Of a stretch of DNA of 64,000 nt, positions 51,596 to 61,900 are shown piece after piece. Position numbers and translations under genes: made by a program. The stretch is from Haemonchus contortus (taxonomy: Eukaryota > Nematoda > Chromadorea > Rhabditida > Trichostrongylidae), in contig LS997562.1 of assembly GCA_000469685.2 (NCBI GenBank), forward strand, positions 36,368,345 to 36,432,344, written 5' to 3'. The stretch's first letter is position 1. Each line of letters opens with the position of its first letter. The notes beneath the pieces were generated by a model. The model had not been told where the DNA came from. It searched no databases and saw only the letters and a program-made list of their open reading frames with translations.

Positions 51596-51974
51596 AGACG
51601 TCTGATTAATATAGTTTATCTTTAAGGCATCAATACAGAGTAGAGAGGTAATATGACCCGCTATTATCTCGTAACGACATCATGATACAAAATGCATAAA
51701 CGAAGATGGGCAAGAAACTGTTATACAAAGACTACTAGGTGATAACACGATAAAAGTCAGCTCTTCGTACGGAGGGCTTCGCCCTTAGAGTAAGAGCATG
51801 GTGATGGGTACTGGATGAGAAGGAGTAGGGGAGTCGACGGCGCTCGGTGTCGTTGTCGCCAGACGTCTCTCGTTGCTTCGGTGGCTTGCAGACTCCGCCC
51901 TGAAATACTGAGTCATACAGGGGTTTTGTAGAGCTCGTACAGTAAGCTAAAGCTGTGAGGTGCGCTCACGCTTA
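51596..51974 (-). repeat. Candidate 3' LTR of the large retroelement
   Basis: On the - strand the sequence TGTAAGCGTGAGCGCACC starts directly after a purine tract. A CA end at about 51596 (TGTTACGCGAGACG on the + strand) would give a 379-bp LTR. The limit is a guess because the partner LTR is not in the window. Confidence 0.45.
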
Positions 51975-51990
51975 CACCTCCCCCCTTTAC
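51975..51990 (-). other. Polypurine tract candidate
   Basis: The complement of CCTCCCCCCTTTA, a run of A and G, lies between the helicase stop (52052) and the TG start of the candidate LTR. That is the normal place for plus-strand DNA priming in an LTR element. Confidence 0.55.
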
Positions 51991-52051
51991 ACCACGTCCG
52001 TCCCGGACTTAAAAGATTGGAGAGCGGACTTACTGTGACGGGACTTACCCG

Positions 52052-54510
52052 CTACATATCCCAATCGAAGGTGTATGCTGGAACAATGGCATTGAGCGAC
52101 GCTGCCCAGTCGAGGATCCGCCGCCAGAACGGAACTTTCGTCAAAGATTCGGCGTTGCCCAGAATGAATTGTCCGTGACGGCATCGTGTGGTCGCTACAT
52201 TGACGCGTCTATAGTCGTCCAGGAAGTTGGCTGAATTAGCAGAAAAGTTAGTTCTGGTCGTTAGAAGAATAACTACCTCCTTTTCACGTCCTTGAACGGA
52301 ATCCACGGTGGTCAGCTCGACGCCGAGTCGATCGAGGCGTGATTGAAGATGGCGTGATTGCTCCTTGTAGAAGGATATCACGCAGATCTGATTTGGCTGG
52401 ATGCCTTTCCCTAGCAACAATTCGATTAATCGAACGCAGGCGTTAGCCTCGTCCGTGTTGAAATGCGACTTACTGGCCGCCTTCGTGGATTTTCCTGCAA
52501 TATTAAGAAACATAAAGGGGACTTCCGGGGTGGGGAAGTGCATAGCCGACAGCAAGAGCTGTCGCGACTCGGGACCTGTGCCGTTGAGGAGCGTGCCATC
52601 GTAAGCCACAAGGTTAGGGAGCGCGTTGAGAGCGGGGTGCGCCCTAAAAGTTGTAACCAGCGGAGACACCGGGACGGCTGCGGCTCCCACTAGTACACTC
52701 ATGACACTGCGAGCACCGAAAATAGCCGGGTTCGAATTTCGCTGGCACCGGGCATGGGGCTCAAGTTGGTGGATATCCCCTATGTAGCGCTGCTTTGCTT
52801 CCGGGATGCGGCTGGCTATAGCGACCAAGGCGGGCTCGGGTATTTGAGACGCTTCATCCCCTATTATCGTGCCAAACGTGCTCGAGTGTCTACGGAAGAG
52901 ACCGTTTGACGGGTCCGTCGTATTCAAAAGCGAGGCTGTCGTGAGACAAAGGATGGCCGGGCGTCGTACACGGAACATAAGCTTAACCATCTTCTCTATT
53001 GATTGAGAGACGGAGCGCTCCGCTATCTCATACTCGTGCTGGTCTTCCTCAGACATATAAAGGAACTTAGAGGGGTCTTCCATGTATTGTTCAAGGAGTT
53101 CCCTTTTCTCCTTGAATGTTCTTTAGAATTCTTTCTCAGCGTCATCGAGCTGAGCCCCATAGCGATCGCCGAGCGATTTTAGGACCACATTCAGGTCTAC
53201 CTCCGTGGGATACAGGTTCTCGGACGCCGCTGTGTCTGACAAGTAGCGAAGTACCTCAAGATGAGCGAAGTCATCGAGGCTTAATAAGGTCTCTGTGAAT
53301 TGGGCAACCGCCGCATTAGTAGTTGCTGTTACAACTACTATTGATGGTGGTCGCGACGCAATGAGCGCCGCTATTATAGCTCCCACCATCGTCTTACCTG
53401 TACCGAAGGCCGCTTGGATGGCCACAATCGGTTCGTTGCTGACCGCCAGTCGAACTGCTGCCACTTGGTCGTTCGTCAGAACCATTGTTGTTCCTCGAAT
53501 CTGAAAAGATGGGGCGACCACAATAGGATCACCGGCTTCCGCCTGCTCCATGGGAGCATCCTGGGTCCGCCGTAGACCAGGTCCGCTATCCTACTGGCGA
53601 GCGAGGTGTGACTCAAATCGGTGAGGGTCTGCATATGCGCGATGGCCTCGTAAATAGGGTCGGCGCGGTTGGTCTGTCTGCCGAGGCGCACGTCTATTAT
53701 TACGAAGGTAAGCGCGCCAGTGTGGCGACCGTACCTGTGAAGCGCGTCGTTTATGCTGCGGTGCGACCAAATAAACGCTTCTATCGTGACGCTTAGAGCG
53801 CGTTGGTCGGGGATGATTTCTACGCTGGCTACCTTCGCTCGACAAATGGTAGTCGACCCCAGAATGTGCAGCGCTACGGGACGCTGAGGAACCCAACCAG
53901 CTTCTGAGGCCATATTCTGGAGCACGAAATTCAGCCTCGCGGGGTAATGATACGGACGAGTCGCCGAGGCCGTTAGCCTGTGGGAAAGGCGGTCGTCCTC
54001 CAAGGAACTAATCGCAGCCAGGGCCGAGCACGCCACATTGAATACCTTCGACATGCGAAGCCTTGACTCGTCACGGTTGCGGCGGTAGTTTTCAAAGGGA
54101 CCAGAACGATCCGTTAACCACGCATGGTCACTTTCCTGCAAGCGCCAAACCCGGAGTGGGACCAACCCTTCGTCGGGGTGCATGGGGAGGAACTGGCGGG
54201 TCAGCTTGCACAGAGCTGTACGAGCCTCGGGGGATGCCGGCGGTTCCGAGAAACGCATGGCGCAGGATACGTTGGCGCGTGAAGTAGCCATCACGAAATC
54301 GTCCTCCCTAGTGTCCTCAAGGCTAAAATCGCGAATCGAGTGAGTCAGGGTCACGGCGTCAGGCGCTCCCTCGAACACGGCTCTAGCGCAGGCGACCGTC
54401 CCCACCCGCGTGAACTTGCGCGACAAAATAATGCCGTACACTGGTTCCGGGAGCGTTACGGGCGTTACAAATGCGAACGACTCCGCGCGGAAGAAGTACG
54501 AGGAGTTCAT
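52052..54510 (-). pseudogene. ORF B: superfamily 1 UPF1-like helicase (two frame defects)
   Basis: Starts with ATG at 54510, overlapping the stop of ORF A as ATGA. The first 344 codons (54510-53476) form an N-terminal region with no known domain. The frame then changes within 53551-53476, and one in-frame TAA at about 53123 separates the two parts of the helicase core (53551-53123 and 53083-52052). All SF1 motifs are present in order: Walker A FGTGKT, Ia TATTNAA, Walker B GDEASQ, III GDIHQLE, IV TFRAHPAL, V VDSVQGREKEVV, VI RRVNVATTRC. The DEASQ and VDSVQG forms point to the UPF1/DNA2-like branch (AAA_12 type). The role in the element is unknown; RNA or RNA-DNA unwinding is an inference. The defects may be recent, or the frame change could be programmed. 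Confidence 0.75.
53476..53551 (-). other. Overlap of two frames in ORF B
   Basis: The N-terminal part of ORF B stays open to 53476, while the helicase frame is open from 53551. The 76-base overlap is where the frame must change. I see no classic slippery heptamer, so a mutation is the simpler reading. Confidence 0.5.
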
Positions 54511-55853
54511 GTGAAGCGCTGTGGTGCGGGGTATCGCGACGCAGTGAGGGTCTCCTCAGGTTTCCGCAGGGCTTGCCGAGTGGGCTTCAGACTATACACC
54601 CACACAAAGTCCTTAACCGATACCTTGTCCTTATCGAAACCGCGCAATCCCGTCAGGTGGTTGATCGCGTACTGATCGAGGACGATGCAGTGGAGATCCC
54701 TGCGGTCGGGTCCGACCAAGAAGAAATCCTTGGCTTCTAGGATGACTCCAGTACCCCAACCCGTGGATACTACCTGGTATAGTACCGGCCGACGCTGATT
54801 CCGTGTGGTGGGGTCGATAAGTGACTGCCGGGGATCGTCGGTGTTGAGGGGGACGTTATCCACATCTACATCCCGATATCTCCCCTGCTGCACTGACCTG
54901 ATGGTGTCTGCGGTGATGAAGCGAATGTCAATGGAATCTTCCAGGTGTTGCAGCTCTATGAATGGAGTGGGGTCCGGGTAAGGCTGCCTACGGAGTACAA
55001 AGTTGGGGAACAACGAGCGAACGAACTTAAGGCTCATGTACCCCGCGTCAGGAAGGTGTCTGTAGGTCGATACCGGGAGCTCATTAGTGACCCTATTATG
55101 GCCATACGTTACCATGCTTCGAGGACGGAGATCGACGAAGCGAGACCACGGGTGGAGGCTGAGTAAATAATTCTCTCGAGCAGGTAGAGGATTGCCTATC
55201 AGATGAGGGTAATAAGGACGCTGCGGGGACACGTCGTGTCGTGCTACCGGAGCACGACCGCGCCGTGGACGAGGGCGAGCCCTTCCACCGGCGGGAGCGC
55301 CGCGCGCACCGGCACGTACTACCCCTCCACGGCCACGGGGAGCTGCCGGGGGTGCTGGGGGAAGTGGTATCCCTGGCGGACCTGCGCCATCCGGCCACCC
55401 GATTGGCCCAAAGGAGGCCGGTACAGCGGGATTAGCAGCGCTAGACGATGCGGGTATCGCTGGAGATCGGAGGAACAGATCCTCCATTGACTGCGCAAGC
55501 TGGCCGTCGCCAGCTTCCATCGTTGCCGCTGGCTCCGGCGTGGGAGCGAGAAGAGCATCCTCCGATAGGTCGAGCTCCTGCAGAGCGAAGGAAGAAGAAT
55601 CCATCGCATCGTTGCTGTCAAGGGCTGACGGATCTGAAACCTGAAGGTTAGAGAAGGTGGGAGCCTCTTGCTCCAGTTCGGGAGATCGCATAAGTGCGTC
55701 TACGACCGAGGCTGGTGCTGGGCACTCAGCATGAATCAAGTCTACGTTTGGACCGGAACCCGGTGCTTGAACTGAATGAACTGAACTTGAATGAACTTGT
55801 GCAGACTCACCTGATTGATCCGATGCTACCGGATCAGGTGGCGCACTGTCCAT
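54507..55853 (-). CDS. ORF A: acidic, RGG-rich protein upstream of the helicase
   Basis: 448 codons, fully open, ATG at 55853. Residues 1-150 are acidic and Ser/Pro-rich, probably disordered. Residues about 160-205 are Pro/Gly/Arg-rich with RGRGG and RPRPRRGRAP, like RNA-binding RGG segments. The rest is a folded-looking 230-residue part (YYPHLIGNPLPARENYLLSL, GWGTGVILEAKDFFLVGPD) that I do not recognise. It ends with TGA overlapping the ATG of ORF B (ATGA), the layout used for termination-reinitiation coupling. Being intact while pol is broken is notable. Confidence 0.65.
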   Translation of the reverse strand: MDSAPPDPVASDQSGESAQVHSSSVHSVQAPGSGPNVDLIHAECPAPASVVDALMRSPELEQEAPTFSNLQVSDPSALDSNDAMDSSSFALQELDLSEDALLAPTPEPAATMEAGDGQLAQSMEDLFLRSPAIPASSSAANPAVPASFGPIGWPDGAGPPGIPLPPAPPAAPRGRGGVVRAGARGAPAGGRARPRPRRGRAPVARHDVSPQRPYYPHLIGNPLPARENYLLSLHPWSRFVDLRPRSMVTYGHNRVTNELPVSTYRHLPDAGYMSLKFVRSLFPNFVLRRQPYPDPTPFIELQHLEDSIDIRFITADTIRSVQQGRYRDVDVDNVPLNTDDPRQSLIDPTTRNQRRPVLYQVVSTGWGTGVILEAKDFFLVGPDRRDLHCIVLDQYAINHLTGLRGFDKDKVSVKDFVWVYSLKPTRQALRKPEETLTASRYPAPQRFT

Positions 55854-56152
55854 GGCTTAAGACAGTGAGAGTTAAGTGTCTGTTCGAGTTTCCTGCAAGA
55901 GTCGTATAAGTACTAGACAAAGCTAACTATCACGAATACGAGCGTCGCGAACGAAACGAGCATCGAACGGAAAAGATCGACGCAAAGAAAGTGAGCAATC
56001 AAAAGTCGTTAGGCTGTTCAGGACACAATAAAGAGAGGAGTGATAAACACAAGGAAATGGAATCAAAGCGCACGAATGGTGCGAGAGGCTCGAGATGACG
56101 AGTGACATGTCAAGAAATGACGATACAAAGGTCTTTGTGTTGGACCAACCGG
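55854..56152 (-). other. Spacer between integrase and ORF A
   Basis: About 300 bases with no ORF. It could carry a promoter or splice acceptor for a subgenomic helicase-module mRNA. No LTR, purine tract or primer-binding-like sequence was seen here, which argues against an element boundary at this place. Confidence 0.4.
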
Positions 56153-57530
56153 TCATAGAGAAGTGCGGCGTGACCTAAAACGAGTGTTATAATGATGAGT
56201 CGGCACTGGAGATTCGGTAACAAGTTGTTCTGTACTTACCTGATGTGTGTAACCGGCATAGTTATTTCCGTAGCCCCGGCGGCAGACAGTGCCGCCTGTT
56301 CTTCGACTGGGGTCCATTGCGAGGTGAACACTGGACCAGAGAGCTCGTAGCAGCGCTTGACCTGGTTCATGTGCACTCGCCGGGGTGACGATTGCGGGGC
56401 CGAAACGCTGACGATGGTGAGATGAGGGGGGTCGACTCCCACAACACGGAACTGCCCCAGCCAAGGATTGCAGAGCTTGGATGACAACCCTACCTTCGGG
56501 GCAAGGGTCGCGCAAGAAAACGCGATCGCCGACGCGGATATCTAGGGGTCGAAGGTGAGTGCGATCGTGCTGCTGCTTATACTTCGCCCGCTGACGATCG
56601 TTGAAATCCTTGGCGGAGCGCCAGGCGGCGTGAAGAGTGGCTACTAAATTTTCGACGTAGAGCCCCGCGTCGTCCAAAGAGGGTGTGTGACGCTCCGAAT
56701 CATGTTTGATAAGGAGGTCAATATTGAATACAGGGTCCCTGCCAAACATTAGAAAATACGGAGTGTTATTAGTGCTGGTGTGAACTGAAGTATTGTACAT
56801 GAATGCGCAAGCTTTAACATACCTGTCCCAGTCGAGTTGATTCTCAGCGATATAGTTGCGAAGCATCGGATGAAAGGTGGCGAACACCCGTTCGCATGCT
56901 CCGTTGCCTTCGTGATGATAAGGTGTCGTGAAGTAGCGGCTGGTGCGCAGTAACCGTCCGACCTCAGAAAGAACCTCTCCCTTGAAATAGGAAGCATTGT
57001 CTGATACTAGCTGCGTCATCACGCCATAAACCAGGATACAGTCCGACATTATCGCGTGGGCTACAGTAATCACGGTGCAATCTGGCAGGGGGGTGGCGAT
57101 AACATACTTCGAAAAGTGATCAATCATAGCTAAGATATATTTGTTACCGTTCTCGGAAGTATGGAGTGGTCCCGTCAAATCGACGTACACCTTATCGAAG
57201 ATAGCGCCGCTCGTGACAGGAGCCAAGAGTTCGCGGTTAGTTTGCTGGTTTCGCTTACGTTGGCATTGTTCACATGAGCGAACCAAAGCAAGGATGTCCT
57301 CCGCCATGTGAGGCCAAAAAATACTTACGTGATATCTTGGCCAGCGTTTTGCGCCAATTGAAATGGCCGCCAGCTGGAGGACTTGAATGAAGCGCCAAAA
57401 AGACAGGTTCTTTGAGCTTCTCCGGAACAACGAGTCGCTCACGACGTACTCCGGACTGGTACGGTCTTGGATCTCTATAATATAAACAACCGTTTTTCTG
57501 AATCACACAATGCTCCGCGATGGAGAGCAA
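56153..57530 (-). pseudogene. Integrase of the retroelement (frame-broken)
   Basis: The H2C2 zinc-binding region (57530-57270: LALHSSPPAGGHFNW, then CEQCQRK in the next frame) is followed by the DDE core in 57442-56500: VYVDLTGP, LVSDNASYF and NGACERVFATF supply D, D and E. The C-terminal part (RVGDRVFLRD, then QFRVVGVDPPHL in a third frame, 56487-56236) resembles the gypsy integrase tail. At least two frame changes break it. Confidence 0.8.
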
Positions 57531-58292
57531 GAAGGGCCTTTGGTTCGTCGGGAACTGAGGCCGGAAACCGCGGAGTCTCTATAAAGGTGGCGATCGATGA
57601 GCAAAAAGTCATCTTGCTTCTGCTCCAGTAGGGCGTCATATGGACGGATGGCACGGAGCTGACCGAGGCAAAGAACGGACGGACGAACCGAGTAGGAAGC
57701 CTGACGGAGAACGTTAATACTTACCGGAAACTCCACGATATCGTCTGTTTCGGGGGTATCGTCCTCGAATCGAACCTTCTTGTCGACTACTCGGGATAAG
57801 GCGTCCGCTACTACATTTGAAGAACCCTTGAGATATTCTATGGTGACATTGTAGCTCTGGAGTTCAATTACCCAACGAGCTAAATTGTCGTGGGTCTTAT
57901 TGTGCTTCAGCAGATACGTTAAAGGTCTATGATCCGAAAAGACGGTCGTATGATTACCGTATATGACGGGGCGGAAGAACCTGAGAGCGCTGATTATGGC
58001 GAATAACTCAATATGGGTCGGGCTCCACTTACGTTGTGAGTCAGACAGAGCTTTACTGAAGTATCCCAACAGCTGCTAGCTGCGTCGGGGATTCGAAACA
58101 GGTCTGGAAAAGAGCGGCACCCACCGCGAGTTGACTCCCGTCAGTATGCAAGAAGAACTCTTTATCTTGCGGGAAAGCTAGGCAGGGCTTGGAAGTCAGC
58201 AATTGCTTAAGTCCGCTGAAAAGCTTCCTCTTGCTCGATGCCCCCACGTAAACTGAGCTTTGTCCTTGAGAGCGCATAAAGCGGGGATGCAA
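57503..58292 (-). pseudogene. RNase H of the retroelement (frame-broken)
   Basis: FFLHTDGSQLAVGAALFQ carries the first catalytic Asp (58292-58053). After a frame change, ELFAIISALRFF, FSDHRPLTYLL and SNVVADALSR follow (58069-57503), the usual gypsy RNase H signature. Confidence 0.8.
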
Positions 58293-58484
58293 TCAATGCA
58301 AAATTAGCGATAAATTTACGGAAGAAATTGGCCATACCTACGAAGCTCTTGACTTCCTTGATTGTCGTCGGCGTCGGAAAGTCGTGGATGGCCCGGATAT
58401 TGCGGTCAGCAGGTGAATAAACGATGACCTGATAGCTCGTGACCTAAGAAGTTGATCTTGGAACGGGCTATTTCTGTCAACTTC

Positions 58485-59143
58485 TTACCGGACGCCTTGA
58501 TGTTGTGAAGGCGAAATCTGTGGAAAACCTTTTCTCAAGGAAGCCAGGTGGCTGGGAAAGTCTTTGTCGAACACCACAATGTCGTCTAGGTACGCCAGGC
58601 AGTTGTCCTCTAATCCGGCTAAGATGCGCGCCATAGCGCGACAAAAATAAGCTCCCGCGTTCTTCAGCCCGAAAGGAATGTACACAAACTGGTAGATTCC
58701 CGCGATGAGTAATCCAGCCACATTTTTCTTGCTTTCCGGGGACAACAGAAGTTGCATGTTACCCTGACGCCAGATCTAATGTGATGTAATACTTGTGACC
58801 TGAAATCTTGAATAAAGATATCATCAATCTTGGGGAGCGGGTAGTGATCTGGTATGGTCACCTCGTTGAGAGGGCGAAAATCCAGACAACGCGTAAAGAA
58901 CCATCCTTTTTCTTCACGAGCCACCGTGTTATGAACCCACGGGGTATCGCTCTCGACAATCCTACCTGCACGCAGCAAACGGTTAATGTGCTCGTCCAGC
59001 TCCTTTTGGAACTTCCAGTGGTACCCGAGGGGGCGATAGCGATGAGGAGGGACGTCCAGTGCGTAAGTTTTTATAAACAATTTCGCTTTCTTCGTACGAA
59101 CCCAAATCATAAGTGGAGGTCGAGATTCGATCACGGAACTCAT
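58485..59143 (-). pseudogene. Reverse transcriptase of the retroelement (frame-broken)
   Basis: The finger part (YRPLGYHWKFQKELDEHINR, CLDFRPLNEVT, DHYPLPKIDDI) is in 59143-58850; the palm with IPFGLKNAGAYF and the active-site YLDDIVVF (58566-58601) is in another frame (58757-58485). At least one frame change lies near 58760-58840. The motif forms are Ty3/gypsy-like. Confidence 0.85.
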
Positions 59144-59204
59144 GAAATAACTGAGCTAACTGCGTGCGTTCTTCTGGAGAAACCTCGGCATGAGATAGAT
59201 CAAA

Positions 59205-60344
59205 TCAAATCAAATCTATGCAAGTCTTTGTGAGGGGGCGGACCGCCATGTTGTTTACTGCTCCGACAAGTGGTGTCGAACACAGAGATGATGCTGGCAT
59301 TTCCAGCGAGCCGAACTGCTCGTATAGGCGCACCGCACTAGAGATCTGTTGACCTTTATAGAGCACCTCTGGTCGAGGAGACGGGTTGGCAATTAGTAAC
59401 ATCGCCGGCCCGGAGTTGATGACTGCGGGGGTTACCATGAGCGATCTGTCGGAAAGGTGGTCGCTCTGCGTAGTTAACATTAGAGGGAGGTCGTCGGTCT
59501 TGTCCGTCTCGCATGGTACAAAGGTCTCCGCTGAAGGAGGGAGCACGGTCGTAGAAGCTACGCGGACCGTGATTTGTTCTCTTACCGGGGGATCTTCTTG
59601 CGCCGGGATGGCACAGAGAATCTTAACCGCTTCATTAGCCATAGAAAAGGTACGGGTATTATAATCGATGGACCATGGGGGAAGACGACGCAGCAGGTCA
59701 TTCCCCATAATGATGTTATAGGAGTCTGCCACATCTGGAATGCAGGCCCCTTCTGTAAAATAGACTGGGTGGTCAAAGATGAGCGACCCGATCTCGAACT
59801 TAAGAAGGGCTCTACCTAATAAACGAATAGGGATTCCGGACATCCCTACGGCGCTAGAAACCTCGCTTTGGGCGAGATCGAATATACCAAAGAGGGAAGC
59901 GGTAGTTACCGCGGTTACTGTAATAGAGGCGCCTGTATCGACCAGAGCAAGAACATGAATATTGTTGACTCGAATGGGGATTTGAGCTACGAAGAAGTGA
60001 TCCGAATCAGAGAGAGATAACACGTTCACGGAACTCATGATTGCTCGCGGAGGCCACGAATTGGTGGCGTCAATCTCTATTCGAGGGAGCTCTACAGCCG
60101 AAATACGGTATTGCGGTGGCGGAGAACGCATTTCTGAGTGACCCGATGGGTTCGCTTGTACCGGCTCCCGTTGGGAGCGGTTAGAATGAAACAAGTTGAA
60201 TTGGGGCAGCCTCCCTGGATAATATAGAGTGAGATATAAAACGGCAAAGCTGCTGAGCAACCGGGCAGAGACAATAGCACAACAAAAAGCTGCTGAGCAA
60301 CCGGGCAGAGACAATAGCACAACAAAAGCTGACCCATACTTCAA
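59205..60344 (-). CDS. Aspartic protease region of the retroelement
   Basis: A 379-codon open frame with the retropepsin active site ALVDTGASITVTA (59925-59960) and the downstream DSYNIIMGNDLLRR flap/ILG-like segment. It is open through to its stop, unlike most of pol. The upstream end overlaps the envelope-like ORF in another frame at the 40-bp tandem duplication. It is probably cut from a longer polyprotein, so the ATG at 60344 need not be a real start. Confidence 0.75.
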   Translation of the reverse strand: MKYGSAFVVLLSLPGCSAAFCCAIVSARLLSSFAVLYLTLYYPGRLPQFNLFHSNRSQREPVQANPSGHSEMRSPPPQYRISAVELPRIEIDATNSWPPRAIMSSVNVLSLSDSDHFFVAQIPIRVNNIHVLALVDTGASITVTAVTTASLFGIFDLAQSEVSSAVGMSGIPIRLLGRALLKFEIGSLIFDHPVYFTEGACIPDVADSYNIIMGNDLLRRLPPWSIDYNTRTFSMANEAVKILCAIPAQEDPPVREQITVRVASTTVLPPSAETFVPCETDKTDDLPLMLTTQSDHLSDRSLMVTPAVINSGPAMLLIANPSPRPEVLYKGQQISSAVRLYEQFGSLEMPASSLCSTPLVGAVNNMAVRPLTKTCIDLI

Positions 60345-61900
60345 AATAAGACCACGAACCGAAAAGAAAAGACCACATCGCAGAGAGCGGGGAGACAGAT
60401 GATGAGGCTAGATACGATGTGTGGGCTTCATGGGCCTGGAGCGAAAAGAGTCGATCGGGACTTACCGTCGACCACAACTCTTGCCACTGGTGGTCCTGAA
60501 CTAATTCACTCAAATTAGTCAGTACCAGATTGTGAAAAATAGTGAGGGGGAGAGAGAGAGCAGAAGCGTTGAGATTCCCTGGTAAGCCGACGTCCCGAAT
60601 CACCGATGGGGGCAAGACTTGGATCGCACCAGACAGCGCGTCGTACTTGAAATAACCTGACGGGTGCGCAAAAATGAATTGAGGCACGGAAGAGCACGAG
60701 ATCGGCTGTGCGTCCCTGGTGATGACGCGGGTCGTGGGGTCTATAAACGAACGCAGAGACGTCCCTCGAGGCAGCGTGAGCTCTACTGCGGGCTTAGCAT
60801 GGCATGTGCCATTGAACCGAACCAAGCGCACGTTTTGCGAGGGTGCCTGGATACAGCGGTGGATACGGACGATCTCGTTCCCAAGAAAAGAAGCTGCCAG
60901 GTTTCGGCGTCCGAGGAGGCTACGCACGGTAAAGGTGGGATCGTTCTTCAAAGACGTGTGCAGGGTTAACGCCAGCAAGTTGGTCCTATCGCAGAGAGCG
61001 GTGAGCGCGTGGTGGAACAAAGCTGTCACTGTTGATCCCATTGACCCTTCTGCTGCCAGGAGCTGCGCCGCCAACTGGTTGGAGAGAACTACACCGACGT
61101 CATAGGTGGATTGACGCGGTACCTTGGTGATAAACGCCAATGCGTACCCCTGGTCGGAAATCGTGAGATCCCTGCCGCAGTCTTGGATCTGACTGCTGGT
61201 GTTGCGCCAGGACAATGCGAACTCCTTGGAGTCACTTATTCAGATGTCGCCGACGCTATGGCCGGACATCTTGGTCACTGGCACGAACTGGCATTGCTCT
61301 TCGGTGTTGGGTGTCCACACCAGGGCGGAACCGTCACGTAGGTTGCAACTACCTGCACTGTAGCTGCAGTGCTTAAGGTCACCCGCCGGGGAATTTGGGA
61401 AGGACGACCCGTGACGCATATGGATTACAGTGGGTATCACATAGCAATTAGTCGCAGACGCGAGGTGATCAGAGCAACATCCAAATGGGGCAGAGGGCCA
61501 CGAGATATACAGGACGTTAGAGGTAGCCCAGGTGTCCCCAGTTGACTGCAGGTTCCCATGAGCGCATCGGTGATGTTGAATCATGAGCTTACAGGTTTCA
61601 AAAGGGACGATTTCCAAGGTCTCAGAATGGTTCTCAAATCGTGGGTCACTGTGTGCGTCATGATCTTACAAAGGAACGCAGGTGTATCGTAACGTTTCGT
61701 ATTTGGGCGGTATACATAAAGAGAGAGAGGACGAGAAATATCACCGAGACGAGGAATAATATACGAGCAATTGTATGAGGATGGAATTCTCATAAACGTG
61801 TCCGATGAATCCTGCGGGCAGAGCCACGCGGACATCGGGAGAGCCATAGTGCTCCCGCAAAGTGAAAGTGCCATGAGCGGCAATAGAAACTTGACATGAG
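60181..61900 (-). pseudogene. Envelope-like glycoprotein segment between Gag and protease (broken)
   Basis: Starts inside the Gag reading frame at about 61900 with a hydrophobic signal-like stretch (KFLLPLMALSLCGSTMA) followed by Cys-rich sequence and Asn-glycosylation sites such as NCS and NGTC. A hydrophobic stretch near 60330-60250 may be the membrane anchor. It is in the Gag frame to about 61600, then in another frame (61617-61240), then after one in-frame TGA continues in the same frame (61215-60181). These features suggest a secreted or membrane glycoprotein; the exact family is not recognised and no similarity search was possible. It is not functional as it stands. Confidence 0.5.
60246..60325. 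repeat. Exact 40-bp tandem duplication
   Basis: Two adjacent copies of a 40-base unit (AAAGCTGCTGAGCAACCGGG and onward), essentially identical. Since 40 is not a multiple of three, it accounts for the frame difference between the envelope-like ORF (frame of 61215) and the protease ORF (frame of 60344). Confidence 0.9.

Noticed and set aside
53123..55651. Long + strand ORFs opposite the helicase module
   Set aside because: They are antisense shadows in GC-rich coding sequence; only the - strand shows helicase motifs.
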